Origin: CAWJLE01 sp963843645
GTDB lineage: Bacteria; Chloroflexota; Anaerolineae; DAOTYC01
NCBI GenBank assembly: GCA_963843645.1
Contig: CAWJLE010000003.1
Location: forward strand, 1,550,001-1,614,000
DNA length: 64,000 bases
Direction: 5' to 3'
Shown here one piece after another: positions 1 through 9,929 of the stretch. The translations under genes were made by a program, and so were the position numbers. Below the pieces are notes generated by a model that saw nothing but the letters and a program-made list of their open reading frames with translations, was not told where the DNA came from and ran no database searches. The first letter of the stretch is position 1; every line of letters starts with the position of its first letter.

Positions 1-114
1 AAGCTTTTCTCCGGCCGCGCTCTGCGCCGCACCCACCAGGATCCGGGCGAGACTGTCGCCCGGATCCTCGAACGAATCCCCCTGGAATGCCGCAGGGCCA
101 ACCCCGAACGGGGG

Positions 115-894
115 TCAGTCCCCGACCATTTGGATGAAGGTGCCGTGCCAGGTGTGGTACCAGACCTGGCCGGTGTAGCCGTTTACGCTCAACATGCCAA
201 CGATCTTGCCGTCCTTAAGTGTGTGCAGCGTGTAGTAGCCGTAGAATGGCGTGGCCTCGCTGTCCGCGGTCAAACCGCTGTTGTTCGCGTCCAGATAGTT
301 CTGCGCGTCCATGACTGCCTGCTCCGGCGCTACGGTCATCTGGAAGGAGCCGTCGTTCGACCAACCATTAAGTGTACCCATCATGCCGCCGCCCATCATG
401 CCGTACTTCTGGTTCCACATCATGTTGGGCCCCTGCTCCGGAGTAATGGCGCCTGTGTACTTGTCGATGATCAGCTCGTAGGCGCTCATCGGGGTATCTT
501 TCTCCTTCACCTCGGCGTAGAACTGATTGTCAAACTCCATAACTTCGCTCAGTGCCAATGAGCCGCTCTGGCCGGAGTTCGAAAGGAAGGACTGAACGTC
601 TGTCTGCACGTCCGCGATGGTCAGCGGCTTCGCGTTCGGCGCGTTTTCAGCGCTGCCTGACGTGCAGCCTTCGTCCCAGCCTCCCATCATCCCGGGCCCC
701 ATCTGGCCGTATCCCCCGCCGCCCATCATGCCGCCAGGGCCGTATCCTCCGTAACCCGGCACGCCGTTGACACACGGCTCGGCCGGCTGCGCCGGCGTAT
801 TCGCAAGGGCATTGCCCACGAGCGCGCTGCCGAGGCCGAACGCCCCAACCAGCGTCACCGCCAACGTCACCCAGGCCCACGTTCTGGTATTCAT
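115..894 (-). CDS. Exported Gly/Met-rich protein with PepSY-like repeats
   Basis: Function unknown. Residues 1-31 look like a signal peptide (short basic start, hydrophobic core, then ALANTPAQ). Two stretches, near residues 45-75 and 155-175, are almost only Gly and Met (for example GGMMGGGGYGQMGPGMMGG); Met-rich segments of this kind occur in proteins that handle copper or other soft metals. The remainder contains two similar units, each ending in a 'KYTGAI' or 'GYTGQVW' turn typical of PepSY-like folds. A purine-rich ribosome site (GGAAGG) lies about 10 bases before the ATG. It is followed on the other side by a SHOCT protein and a two-component system in the same orientation, so it may be the output or the sensor partner of that system (inference). 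A metal-related role is a guess from composition only. Confidence 0.6.
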   Translation of the reverse strand: MNTRTWAWVTLAVTLVGAFGLGSALVGNALANTPAQPAEPCVNGVPGYGGYGPGGMMGGGGYGQMGPGMMGGWDEGCTSGSAENAPNAKPLTIADVQTDVQSFLSNSGQSGSLALSEVMEFDNQFYAEVKEKDTPMSAYELIIDKYTGAITPEQGPNMMWNQKYGMMGGGMMGTLNGWSNDGSFQMTVAPEQAVMDAQNYLDANNSGLTADSEATPFYGYYTLHTLKDGKIVGMLSVNGYTGQVWYHTWHGTFIQMVGD

Positions 895-1109
895 AGCTCA
901 CACGATCCTTCCGGCCTCGGAATGCGACGCTGTTTCAGGGTCTGCCTCTACCGTCTCGTCCGAAACCCTTTCTATGCTATTCCTCTTAATCTGGTGATGT
1001 ATGTCAGACAGCTCACGCATCATTTGCTATCTTCGTAGTCATGCACAGGCCCCACTAGGTTGCTTGGCCCCACGCCATGCCCATCCGCTACCGGTCACTC
1101 CCCGCCGAG

Positions 1110-1343
1110 CTACAGCTGCAGCACGCGCCTCATTTCTTCGTATTCCGCTTTCGAAATCTCGCCACGCGCGTACCGTTCCTTAAGAACGTCGAGCGCCGAT
1201 GGGGATGAGTGATGATCGTCTGCCGACCGGCTCCCCGTCCGTGGGAACACGCTGCTCAAAAACCAGATCGCCAGACCCACGATTCCCAGCCAGAAGAGCA
1301 GCATGAACACCATTCCAAACCCGCCGAAACCGAACCCCATCAT
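1110..1343 (-). CDS. Small membrane protein with SHOCT domain
   Basis: This 77-residue protein has a Gly/Phe-rich start and one hydrophobic membrane segment (about residues 8-31), then a polar linker. It ends in a C-terminal SHOCT motif (about residues 49-77: LDVLKERYARGEISKAEYEE...). SHOCT is a short helical hairpin found at the C-terminus of many small bacterial membrane proteins and is thought to mediate oligomerisation; no enzyme activity is expected. It lies between the PepSY-like exported protein and the two-component genes, all on the minus strand, with gaps of about 165-215 bases. Domain assignment is firm; the biological role is not known. Confidence 0.75.
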   Translation of the reverse strand: MMGFGFGGFGMVFMLLFWLGIVGLAIWFLSSVFPRTGSRSADDHHSSPSALDVLKERYARGEISKAEYEEMRRVLQL

Positions 1344-1509
1344 AGTGTTCGTCTCCTCTCGAACCCGCCAGCGATCGAAATCATGGCGCCGCGATCGAAT
1401 TAAGCCGGCGCACCGCCCAGTCGCTGCCGTTTCCTATGATTTCAGTATAGCAGTCGAATGTGGCAACAGTTTGACGCTTATGTGAAGAAATGATGACAGT
1501 TGCGGGGAA

Positions 1510-2626
1510 TCAGGAAGCGAGAGGTAACGTGAAGCTGAAGACACTGCCATGGCCGGGCCCCTCGCTGGCAGCCCAGATGCGGCCGCCGTGGGCTTCCACC
1601 AGATGCCGGGCGATAGTCAGACCGATCCCGCTGCCGCCCCCAGTGCGGGACCGCGACTTGTCCACACGGTAGAAGCGCTCGAAGAGGTGGGGCAGATGGT
1701 CCGGCGAAATGCCGATGCCGGTGTCTCGTACGGAGAATACCACTTGTTTCTTCTCGAGGTGGATACGAACCTCCACGCGACCCCCTGGCGGCGTGTACTG
1801 CAGCGCATTGCCGAGCAGGTTGGTGAGCACCTGGATGATCCGGCCGGAATCGGCTCTGACGGCCGGAAGATCTCCGGAGACGTCGACGTCGAGGGCCACG
1901 CCTTTGTCCTCATACTGTGGGGACAAGCGCTCGACTGCCGCCCGAAGGAGGTCCACGGGCAGAGCCGCCCGGAGGTCGAGCGGGAATCTGGCGGGCCTCG
2001 GCTCGCGACAGCTCCTCCAAATCGTGCACCAGTCGCTGCAGCCGGGCCGCCTCGTGCTGAACGCCCAGAAATGTGGTCGGCTCGGCAGGGAGCACGCCGT
2101 CGGTCAGCCCTTCCATGACGCTCCGGATGCTGGTCAGCGGCGTCCTCAGCTCGTGGGCCACGTCGCCGATCAGCTCCAGGCGGCGGCGCTCGCTTTGCTC
2201 CAGCGTCTCAGCCATCTGGTTGAAGGTCCGCGCCAGAGTGCCCAGTTCGTCTTCGCTCGGCGCGACGATCCGCTGCTGGTAATCCCCGGCCGCAATGCTT
2301 TGTCCGGCGCGCGTCATGGCCCGAACCGGCTCCACGATGCGGCGTGCGGTGAAGACGCTCACCGCAATTGCGGCCAGAGTAGCCGCAATCGCCGCCGCGC
2401 CCAGGATCTCGTCGAGGGCCGACCGGAGGTTCCGGCTCAGGTTGGCCTCCAGGTTGGGGGCGTAGCCCATCTGGGACTGCATCCTGGCGGCATGCCGGGC
2501 CAGGATGCCGGGCACCAGCAATTCGGCGGTGCCGTATAGCACGACGATGACCACCGCCACCACCACGACGTAGCTCAAGAACAACCGCCAGCCCAGCCGC
2601 TCACGCAGAACAGTCCAGAGTTTCAC
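1510..2626 (-). CDS. Sensor histidine kinase, HAMP type (frameshifted)
   Basis: Membrane sensor kinase of a two-component pair. The N-terminus has a membrane segment (about residues 14-34), a short extracytoplasmic loop, a second segment, and a HAMP linker (RRIVEPVRAM...). The HisKA H-box follows, with the phospho-acceptor histidine in DVAHELRTPL. The ATPase part shows an N box (NLLGNALQYTPPGG), DTGIGI, an F box (FERFYRVDKS) and GGSGIGL. The reading frame breaks after 'SRAEARQIP'; removing one G of the GGG at 1982-1984 restores continuous homology, so this is probably one intact gene. The GTG start overlaps the stop of the response regulator gene by 4 bases, which suggests translational coupling. 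The ligand is unknown; the exported Gly/Met-rich protein next door is a candidate partner. Confidence 0.85.
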
Positions 2627-3315
2627 AAGGGCTCGTCCTCGAAGCGGTAGCCGGCGCCGCGCACGGTCACGACGAACTGAGGATCGTCCGGATCGTCTTC
2701 GATCTTCTTTCGCAGGCGGCCGACGTGGACGTCCACCACCCGATCGTCGCCGTAGTAATCAGCGCCCCATACCTGCTCGATGAGCTGCTCGCGGTTCAGC
2801 ACCCGGCCGCGGTGCTGCGCCAGGGCGTGCAGAATCTTGAACTCGATCAGGGTCAGATCGACGGGCAGGTCGTCCTTCCACGCCTGGCGCGCTCCGAGAT
2901 CGACGCGCAGCCGGCGAAAGGCCAGGACTGATTCGTCCACGACGCCGCCCCGCCGGCGACGCAGAATGGCCTTGATGCGCGCCACCAACTCACGCGGGCT
3001 GAACGGCTTGGTCAGGTAGTCGTCCGCGCCGACCGTCAGCCCGACGATCCGGTCTGTCTCGTCTGTCTTCGCCGTCAGCAGCAGCACGTAGACCTCCGAC
3101 TCCTGCCGCAGACGGCGAAGCACCTCCATGCCGTCCATGCCGGGCAGCATGATGTCCAGCACGACCAGGTCGGGAGCGAAAGCACGCGCCGCCTTCAGCG
3201 CGGCAGGGCCGTCGCCGGCCGTGTGCACGACGAAGCCTTCGCGCTCGAGGTACTTCTGCACGGTGTCGACGATCGTCGGCTCGTCATCGACCACCAGGAT
3301 CCTCACGTCACTCAT
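2623..3315 (-). CDS. OmpR/PhoB-family response regulator
   Basis: This 230-residue transcription regulator is phosphorylated by the adjacent kinase. The receiver domain (residues 1-118) has the acidic pair in VVDDEP, the phospho-acceptor Asp in LVVLDIMLPGMDG, the conserved Thr/Lys pocket (LLTAK, LTKPFSPREL) and ends in a basic linker RRRR. The C-terminal winged helix (about 130-228) shows LTLIEFKILHAL, VLNREQLIEQVWG and the recognition segment VVDVHVGRLRKKI, ending in VRGAGYRFE. Every key residue of an active receiver is present, unlike the second regulator at 3.9-4.6 kb. Its stop codon overlaps the kinase start. The likely regulon includes the SHOCT and PepSY-like genes downstream (inference). 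Confidence 0.93.
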   Translation of the reverse strand: MSDVRILVVDDEPTIVDTVQKYLEREGFVVHTAGDGPAALKAARAFAPDLVVLDIMLPGMDGMEVLRRLRQESEVYVLLLTAKTDETDRIVGLTVGADDYLTKPFSPRELVARIKAILRRRRGGVVDESVLAFRRLRVDLGARQAWKDDLPVDLTLIEFKILHALAQHRGRVLNREQLIEQVWGADYYGDDRVVDVHVGRLRKKIEDDPDDPQFVVTVRGAGYRFEDEPL

Positions 3316-3365
3316 CTGGCACCCTCGTCGTCATCGTCCACGGTCGCCGGTTCGGAATGCAGCCG

Positions 3366-3395
3366 TTGGACAAAATATCCTTCCTGTTGTATAAT
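3366..3395 (+). promoter_or_regulatory. Sigma70-type promoter of rpsT
   Basis: TTGGAC at 3366-3371 and a perfect TATAAT at 3390-3395 are separated by 18 bases. They lie 45 bases upstream of the rpsT start and inside the spacer facing the divergent response regulator gene. Confidence 0.75.
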
Positions 3396-3440
3396 CGACA
3401 AAGCATTTGATCGTACTAGCTGAAAGGAGATGGGTAACCT

Positions 3441-3716
3441 TTGGCCAACACAAAATCGGCTCAGAAGCGAATCCGGAGCAATGAGCGCAAGAGAGTCGTC
3501 AATCGCCTCGTTCTGTCTTCGACCAGGACCTACACGAAGAAGGCACGCGCGCTCTTGACAGAGAAGACCGTGGCTGAGGCCGAGCCGGCGTTGAAGAGCG
3601 CCATCAGCGCGCTGGATCGCGCAGTCTCTAAGGGCGTCATCCACAAGAATAACGCTGCCCGGCGCAAGTCACGCCTCATGAAACGCTACAACAGCCTCGC
3701 TTCTCAAGCCAAGTAA
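3441..3716 (+). CDS. rpsT: 30S ribosomal protein S20
   Basis: This 91-residue protein binds 16S rRNA early in assembly of the small subunit. The start MANTKSAQKRIRSNERKR and the distal NNAARRKSRLMKRYN are hallmark S20 segments; length matches the family (about 85-95). The start codon is TTG at 3441, supported by GAAAGGAG eleven bases upstream and by exact agreement with the family N-terminus. The gene is monocistronic: its own promoter lies upstream and a long inverted repeat follows. It sits between two unrelated minus-strand regulator genes. Confidence 0.97.
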   Translation: MANTKSAQKRIRSNERKRVVNRLVLSSTRTYTKKARALLTEKTVAEAEPALKSAISALDRAVSKGVIHKNNAARRKSRLMKRYNSLASQAK

Positions 3717-3764
3717 ATTGGACACCTCACCGGTGATCGACTCTCGATAGCCGGACGATCTTAG

Positions 3765-3826
3765 AGAACGTGCATCAGCGCAGGGACGGCGACCCAGAAG
3801 GTCGTTCCTGCGCTGATACACGTTCT
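3765..3826. terminator. Long inverted repeat between convergent rpsT and regulator gene
   Basis: Arms 3765-3788 (AGAACGTGCATCAGCGCAGG...) and 3803-3826 pair over 24 bases with two mismatches, and the loop is 14 bases. A pyrimidine-rich TCTTCTTTT follows the right arm on the plus strand. The position between two convergent genes suits a bidirectional terminator. Confidence 0.75.
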
Positions 3827-3852
3827 GTTCGTGTCTTCTTTTGTGACCAGCC

Positions 3853-4558
3853 TCACGGGGCCTCTTGCGTGACGTCCTGAGCCGCTGCGCTGTTCGCGGC
3901 GGCAAGCGGGTCGAACACGTAGCCAACGCGCCGGATGGTTCGCAAATAGATGGGCTGCGCCGGTTCTATCTCGATCTTCTCCCGAACCCACCGGACGTGA
4001 ACGTCGAGCGTTCGGGTGTCACCCACGTAGTCGGTCTCCCAGACTTCCTTCATGATCTGCTTCCGGCTCAGGACCGCCCCGGCATTCAACATCAGCACTT
4101 CCAGCAAGCGATACTCTTTGGGAGTGAGCCGTACGATCCTGGCGCCATGGATCAGGCGACGCTTCTCCGGATCCAACGTAAAGGCTCCAACCGTTAAAGG
4201 CTGGTCGCGCCTGCTGGTCAGCAGCTTCTTAATACGGTTGCCGAGCTTTCGCGTGGTGAACGGCTGCGGCAAGTGCATGTTGATCTTGAGTTCTTTGGGG
4301 ATCTTCACTCCCTCCGCCGTCAGCGCCATGAGCGGCAGGTCCGTGAACCGGTCGCGCAGCCACTGGGTCAGCGCCGCCACGTCCAGCTCAGTCACGGTCG
4401 CATCCAGGATCACCAGATCCGGCCGTTCTTTGAGCGGCTTGGCCACCACCTCGCCTTCGGAGTCCAGAAATGACAAATCACACCCCGAAATCACGTAAGG
4501 CGCGGTGGAGGGTGCTGGTCTGCGTTTCAGTTGCACCTATAACTAGAATCTTTGGCAT
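3853..4558 (-). CDS. Orphan winged-helix response regulator with degenerate receiver (frameshifted)
   Basis: OmpR-type DNA-binding regulator. The C-terminal winged helix is canonical (LTPKEYRLLEVL, LSRKQIMKEVW, RTLDVHVRWVREKI, RRVGYVFD). The true start appears to be ATG at 4558, giving MPKILVIGATETQTSTLHRA; one extra G in the run at 4483-4486 then breaks the frame, and reading resumes with DLSFLDSEGEVV. In this reconstructed receiver the usual acidic pair after beta-1 is replaced by G-A-T, and the conserved Lys before PF is Gln (LPQPF), while the Asp in LVILDATV is kept. Such atypical receivers usually do not bind Mg2+ or become phosphorylated normally. No kinase gene is adjacent. The Ala-rich tail (AAANSAAAQDV) is unusual. 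Confidence 0.82.
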
Positions 4559-4876
4559 CTGGTTCCAGGCGGACAATGAGTGAACAGGCAGCCAAGGTAC
4601 GGACAATAAGGGCGCAAAGTGAGGCACGGTCGGGCAACTCAAGTGGGGACGGTCATAACCTGGCCCTTTCCTTACGGGGGCCTGTCGCGAGCGTATTCAA
4701 CCAGCGTTCAGCAGCCTTCATCCACTATTATACTCCAGGATTCACGCCCACGCAATCGCCCCACCCGTCTCCCTCCCAAGCGTCACCCTAAACGGTGTAC
4801 CCACTCTGTCACCAGCGGCACCCCCTCTGCAGCCGGGTATGTCATATTGCGTTATGACAATCTGTAGCGCGATCCG
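4559..4876. other. Intergenic region upstream of the orphan regulator
   Basis: About 320 bases between the end of the helicase gene and the start of the regulator gene, both on the minus strand. Apart from the minus-strand promoter at 4727-4755 I see no gene, RNA or strong hairpin. Confidence 0.6.
4727..4755 (-). promoter_or_regulatory. Sigma70-type promoter of the orphan regulator gene
   Basis: On the minus strand TTGCGT (4755-4750), a 17-base spacer and a perfect TATAAT (4732-4727). Predicted transcription starts near 4720, leaving a 5' UTR of about 160 bases before ATG 4558. Confidence 0.65.
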
Positions 4877-7429
4877 TTATACCACGCAACCCGAAAGCAT
4901 CGTCTCCAAGAGCCGACGAGTTCGCGCCTTGATGTCCTCATCGATCAGTGTAATGGGGCCGATGCACGAAGGGCAGCCGTTCTCGCACGCACAGTCGCGG
5001 ACCAGCTCGGCCGCCGCGGCCAGCACCTCTCCCTGCAACTCGTACAGCCGGTCGCTGAGACCGACTCCTGCCGGGATTCGGTCGTACACGTAGATGGTGG
5101 GCAGCGCCGTGAACGTGGATTTCGCCTCGGAGACGACGCCCAGGTCGCGACCATCGCACATCAAGAACACCGGCGCCACGTGCCGGATCAACTCAGCCAA
5201 TGCCGCCAGCACGCTGCGCATGGCCTGGCCGGCCTCGGCCAGTCGGTGGCATTTCGAGCACAGCGTCACCAGGTTGTCGAGCTCATTCGCCGCCAGGTAA
5301 CGATCGTTTTCGCCTGGGATGTAGCCGAACGTGGCAAACGGGCGGAGGTGGTGCACGTCGTGCTGCTGGCCCTCACGCTCGGGCGCACCGCAGTGGCGGC
5401 AGCGGGCGCCGTCCCGCCGGCGGGCCAGATCACGCTGCACAGCCCAATTCGGCCCGCGCGTGAAGGCGGCCTCGGAGGGTGTGGGGCCCGTCCAGACGCC
5501 CGCGGCACGCAGCGCGTCCACCATGGCCTCGTCGAGAGTCAGCCAGTACGCAGTGGTGTGAATCTCCTGCTCCGGCAGGAGGATTTGCCCGTAGCCCAGA
5601 GTATCGTGCGTGTAAAGCTTAATCTTCTTGTAGCCTGCCGGCGCGGAGATGACCATGACCTCACCTCTCGCTCGGGTAATGCCCGCCTGCTCAGCTTGCT
5701 CGAACGTGTCCAGTACGCGAATGTCGGTCGACTGAGAGGCGTCGGTGTAGTAGTCCACCTGTACAGGCCTGACCAACGCCAGACGCCCATCCCAGTCCAG
5801 CCGCGTGACCTCGTATTGCTGGCCTTCGTGCAGGTAGATTGCACCCTCGTGGATCAGCATGGGCGCGCTGGCTGCGTCCACCTGGCCGATGATCTCCACT
5901 CCGTCACGCCGCACCGCCTGAATCACGAAACTGTTCGGATCGCTCGTTCGCAGGCTGACTCCCTGCGCCGGGTACGAGTCGCTCATCCAATGCCACGATG
6001 CGCCGGATTGGTGGACGACGTGTTCGTCTTGCAAGAAATTCAGAACGTTAGCGGTGTGCTCGAAACGGCCGAAGGGCTCCCCCTCTGCGAAGGGTAGCTC
6101 GAAGGCCGCGCATTGGATGTGGCTGGTCACAACGTTCAGATTGTCGGGGTTGATCAGCCCGTGCTCCGGCGACCGCCCAAAGAAATAGCGGGGATGCATG
6201 ACGATGTACTGGTCGAGGGGTGACGCGCTCGCCACCAAGACCGCAGCGGCCGCGTCCGAAGTCCGCCCGGCCCGCCCGGCCTGCTGCCAGGCGCTGGCAA
6301 CGGTACCTGGGTAGCCGCTCATGACGCAGGCGCTCAGATGCCCGATGTCGATGCCCAGCTCCAGGGCATTCGTCGCCACCACGGCCCGGACGCGGCCCGC
6401 CCGCAGGTCACGTTCGATCTCGCGTCGCTCGGACGGCAGGTACCCCCCGCGATAGCCCCGCACCGAATCCGCCGGAAGCCCCATTCCTGACGCCGCGTCG
6501 CGCAAGTACGTCAGCAGCAGCTCCGTGCCCAGCCGCGACCTGGCGAAGACGATGGTCTGCACGCCATGAGCCAGGAACCGCGCGGCCAGGTCGCGCGCCT
6601 CCAGGGCCGCGCTCCGCCGGATGCCCAGCGCCGCGTCGACGACCGGAGGATTGTAAAGGACGAAATGCCGGCCCCCGCTCGGGGCGCCGTTGTCGTCGAT
6701 CAGCGCCAATTTCTCTTCGGTCAGTCTCTCGGCCAGGTCCAGCGGATTCGCCACTGTCGCGGAGCTGCAGATGAACTGGGGTGACGCGCCGTAGAAGCGG
6801 CAGATGCGCTTAAGCCGCCGCAGGACGTTGGCCAGATGGCTGCCGAAGATACCCCGGTACGTGTGCAGCTCATCGATGACGACGTAACGCAACGAGCCCA
6901 GGAATTTGTGCCAGCGTGTGTGGTGCGGCAGTATGCCCGTGTGCAGCATGTCGGGGTTCGTGACGAGCAGCCGGGCGGCCACGCGGACGTCCTTTCGCGC
7001 CGCCCGAGGAGTGTCGCCGTCGTAGACGTCGGCCCGCAGTCCATCGGCGGACTCTCCGATCAGCTCTCGAAGCTCCGTCAGTTGGTCCTGCGCCAACGCT
7101 TTGGTGGGGAAGAGATAGAGTGCGGTGGCGGCCGGCTCGGACCGCAACGCGTGCAGCACCGGCAGATTATAACATAGCGTCTTGCCGGAAGCGGTCGGAG
7201 TGACCACCACGACGTTCCGGCCGCGCCAGACCATTTCCAGCGCCTCGGCCTGGTGGTGATACAGCTGCGCAATGCCGCGTTCCCGCATACGGCTCGCCAA
7301 CCATGGATCCAGCCCAACGGGCACGTCCACGCAACGCGCCGCCCTTGGCGGCAAGTGCTCCCAGGCCGTTACGTTCCGCATGAACCGCCCGGTTGCTCGC
7401 AGCTCCGCTAATGCGTCTTCCAGTCCCAA
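4877..7429 (-). CDS. YprA/MrfA-type superfamily 2 helicase with inserted HNH domain
   Basis: 850-residue helicase, probably in DNA repair: the family prototype MrfA of Bacillus works in mitomycin C lesion repair. Walker A is TPTASGKT (about residue 78), the DEAD-box is VIDELHTYRG with the family-specific FGSHLANVLRRLKRI after it, and motif VI is QQAGRAGR. The second RecA-like lobe shows VVATNALELGIDIG. The C-terminal DUF1998-type cysteine cluster is present (CACENGCPSCIGP). Between the helicase core and that cluster (about residues 668-735) lies a segment with CRHCGAP, HDVHHL, NELDNLVTLCSKCH, which is a complete HNH nuclease signature with four zinc cysteines. Most family members known to me lack it. 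A partner exonuclease gene (mrfB) is not in the window. Confidence 0.88.
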   Translation of the reverse strand: MGLEDALAELRATGRFMRNVTAWEHLPPRAARCVDVPVGLDPWLASRMRERGIAQLYHHQAEALEMVWRGRNVVVVTPTASGKTLCYNLPVLHALRSEPAATALYLFPTKALAQDQLTELRELIGESADGLRADVYDGDTPRAARKDVRVAARLLVTNPDMLHTGILPHHTRWHKFLGSLRYVVIDELHTYRGIFGSHLANVLRRLKRICRFYGASPQFICSSATVANPLDLAERLTEEKLALIDDNGAPSGGRHFVLYNPPVVDAALGIRRSAALEARDLAARFLAHGVQTIVFARSRLGTELLLTYLRDAASGMGLPADSVRGYRGGYLPSERREIERDLRAGRVRAVVATNALELGIDIGHLSACVMSGYPGTVASAWQQAGRAGRTSDAAAAVLVASASPLDQYIVMHPRYFFGRSPEHGLINPDNLNVVTSHIQCAAFELPFAEGEPFGRFEHTANVLNFLQDEHVVHQSGASWHWMSDSYPAQGVSLRTSDPNSFVIQAVRRDGVEIIGQVDAASAPMLIHEGAIYLHEGQQYEVTRLDWDGRLALVRPVQVDYYTDASQSTDIRVLDTFEQAEQAGITRARGEVMVISAPAGYKKIKLYTHDTLGYGQILLPEQEIHTTAYWLTLDEAMVDALRAAGVWTGPTPSEAAFTRGPNWAVQRDLARRRDGARCRHCGAPEREGQQHDVHHLRPFATFGYIPGENDRYLAANELDNLVTLCSKCHRLAEAGQAMRSVLAALAELIRHVAPVFLMCDGRDLGVVSEAKSTFTALPTIYVYDRIPAGVGLSDRLYELQGEVLAAAAELVRDCACENGCPSCIGPITLIDEDIKARTRRLLETMLSGCVV

Positions 7430-7480
7430 TCGATCCCCCCGCTCGGCTGCACATACGCCTGGACACGGACAGACTGATCG

Positions 7481-9007
<1,527 letters not shown>

Positions 9008-9055
9008 GTCCCTATCTCTCCCTGCGCGGACAGACCGTCCGCCCAACTCATGCGC

Positions 9056-9131
9056 AATCCGTGACAGGTAATCCGTGCTCCCGCGCCCGCATTGCGCATC
9101 ACGTATTGCGCTACGCATCACATCGTATGCA
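9056..9131. repeat. Word-type intergenic repeat (ATCACGCAT family), copy 1
   Basis: The otsB-otsA spacer is filled with reiterated words such as CGCATCACG, CGCATTGCGCATCACG and ATGCATCACG. A closely similar array lies at 26062-26185 before the livG-type gene. No coding potential is apparent. It looks like a mobile or slippage-derived intergenic filler rather than a defined regulatory site. Confidence 0.6.
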
Positions 9132-9929
9132 TCACGCTCCTCCGGCGACGGTGGCCCACCGGTGAAGGAATTCGATAAGTTCTTCCGGCGGTCGCAGCCA
9201 CAGCATCGCTGCGGTCGGCCGAAATTGAGGCCGCACCAGGACGCTGAGGCCGCGCCCACACAACCGAACGAACGCATCTTCATCCGTCAGGTCGTCCCCC
9301 AGGTAGGCGACGGCCGCATCCGCTTCCAGTCCACTCAGAATAGACTGGACCGCATAACCCTTGTCTCGTCCCAACGCACGCAGCTCCACCCCACCATCGA
9401 AGCTGTGCAACCCCAGACCGGACCGCTCGGCCAGCGCCGCCCAGGCGCCCCGCACGCGTTCCAGCAGCCGCGCCGCCTCATCTCCCGGCAGGCCGCGCAC
9501 GTGAAAGGCCAACGCCGCCGGCTTCCGTTCGAGCCGATCCGCCAAGTCGTGCGCTTCGACCCAGGCCTCAGCCGCGCTCAGGCCTGCGGTCGTGGCCGCA
9601 GGCATCTCGCCGATTTCGTACCGACCGTCGGGCCACAATCGTTCCCAGCCGTGAGTCCCCCAGATCTCCGCCGTGGTCGAAGATCGCAATCCCAACAACG
9701 ACCTCACTTCGTGAGCTTGCCGTCCGGAGACGATCACCATCCGTGTGCGCCCTGTCGCGCCGATAGTCTCCAGAGCCTCCCGAACGCCCTCGTACGGCGT
9801 AGCGAGGTCTCGCTCGGTTCGAAACGGCGCCAGCGTTCCGTCGTAGTCCAGCAACAGCGCCCGTTGCTGCGCACTGCCCACGCGAGACCAGAAGGCCTCG
9901 ATGTCGGAGTGTGGATCGAGAATCCTCAT
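9132..9929 (-). CDS. otsB: Trehalose-6-phosphate phosphatase
   Basis: HAD-superfamily phosphatase that converts trehalose-6-phosphate to trehalose. HAD motif I is LLLDYDGTLAPF with the nucleophile Asp, motif II is VIVSGRQ, and the late metal-binding motif is YLGDDLTDEDAF, all diagnostic of the OtsB family. At 265 residues the length is normal. The ATG overlaps the stop of the upstream treT gene by 4 bases (ATGA), a sign of coupled translation. With otsA downstream it completes the two-step OtsAB pathway. Confidence 0.95.
   Translation of the reverse strand: MRILDPHSDIEAFWSRVGSAQQRALLLDYDGTLAPFRTERDLATPYEGVREALETIGATGRTRMVIVSGRQAHEVRSLLGLRSSTTAEIWGTHGWERLWPDGRYEIGEMPAATTAGLSAAEAWVEAHDLADRLERKPAALAFHVRGLPGDEAARLLERVRGAWAALAERSGLGLHSFDGGVELRALGRDKGYAVQSILSGLEADAAVAYLGDDLTDEDAFVRLCGRGLSVLVRPQFRPTAAMLWLRPPEELIEFLHRWATVAGGA

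Noticed and set aside
1..6. HindIII site (AAGCTT) exactly at the window start
   Set aside because: It could mark a cloned insert end, but one six-base match at an arbitrary cut is weak evidence and no vector sequence is present.
5180..6097. Plus-strand 305-residue open frame inside the helicase gene
   Set aside because: Antisense shadow of a clearly conserved helicase; no ribosome site and no recognisable domain.
9056..9131. Possible CRISPR array in the word-repeat region
   Set aside because: The words are 8-14 bases, irregularly spaced and in both orientations; there are no constant repeats with unique spacers and no cas genes.
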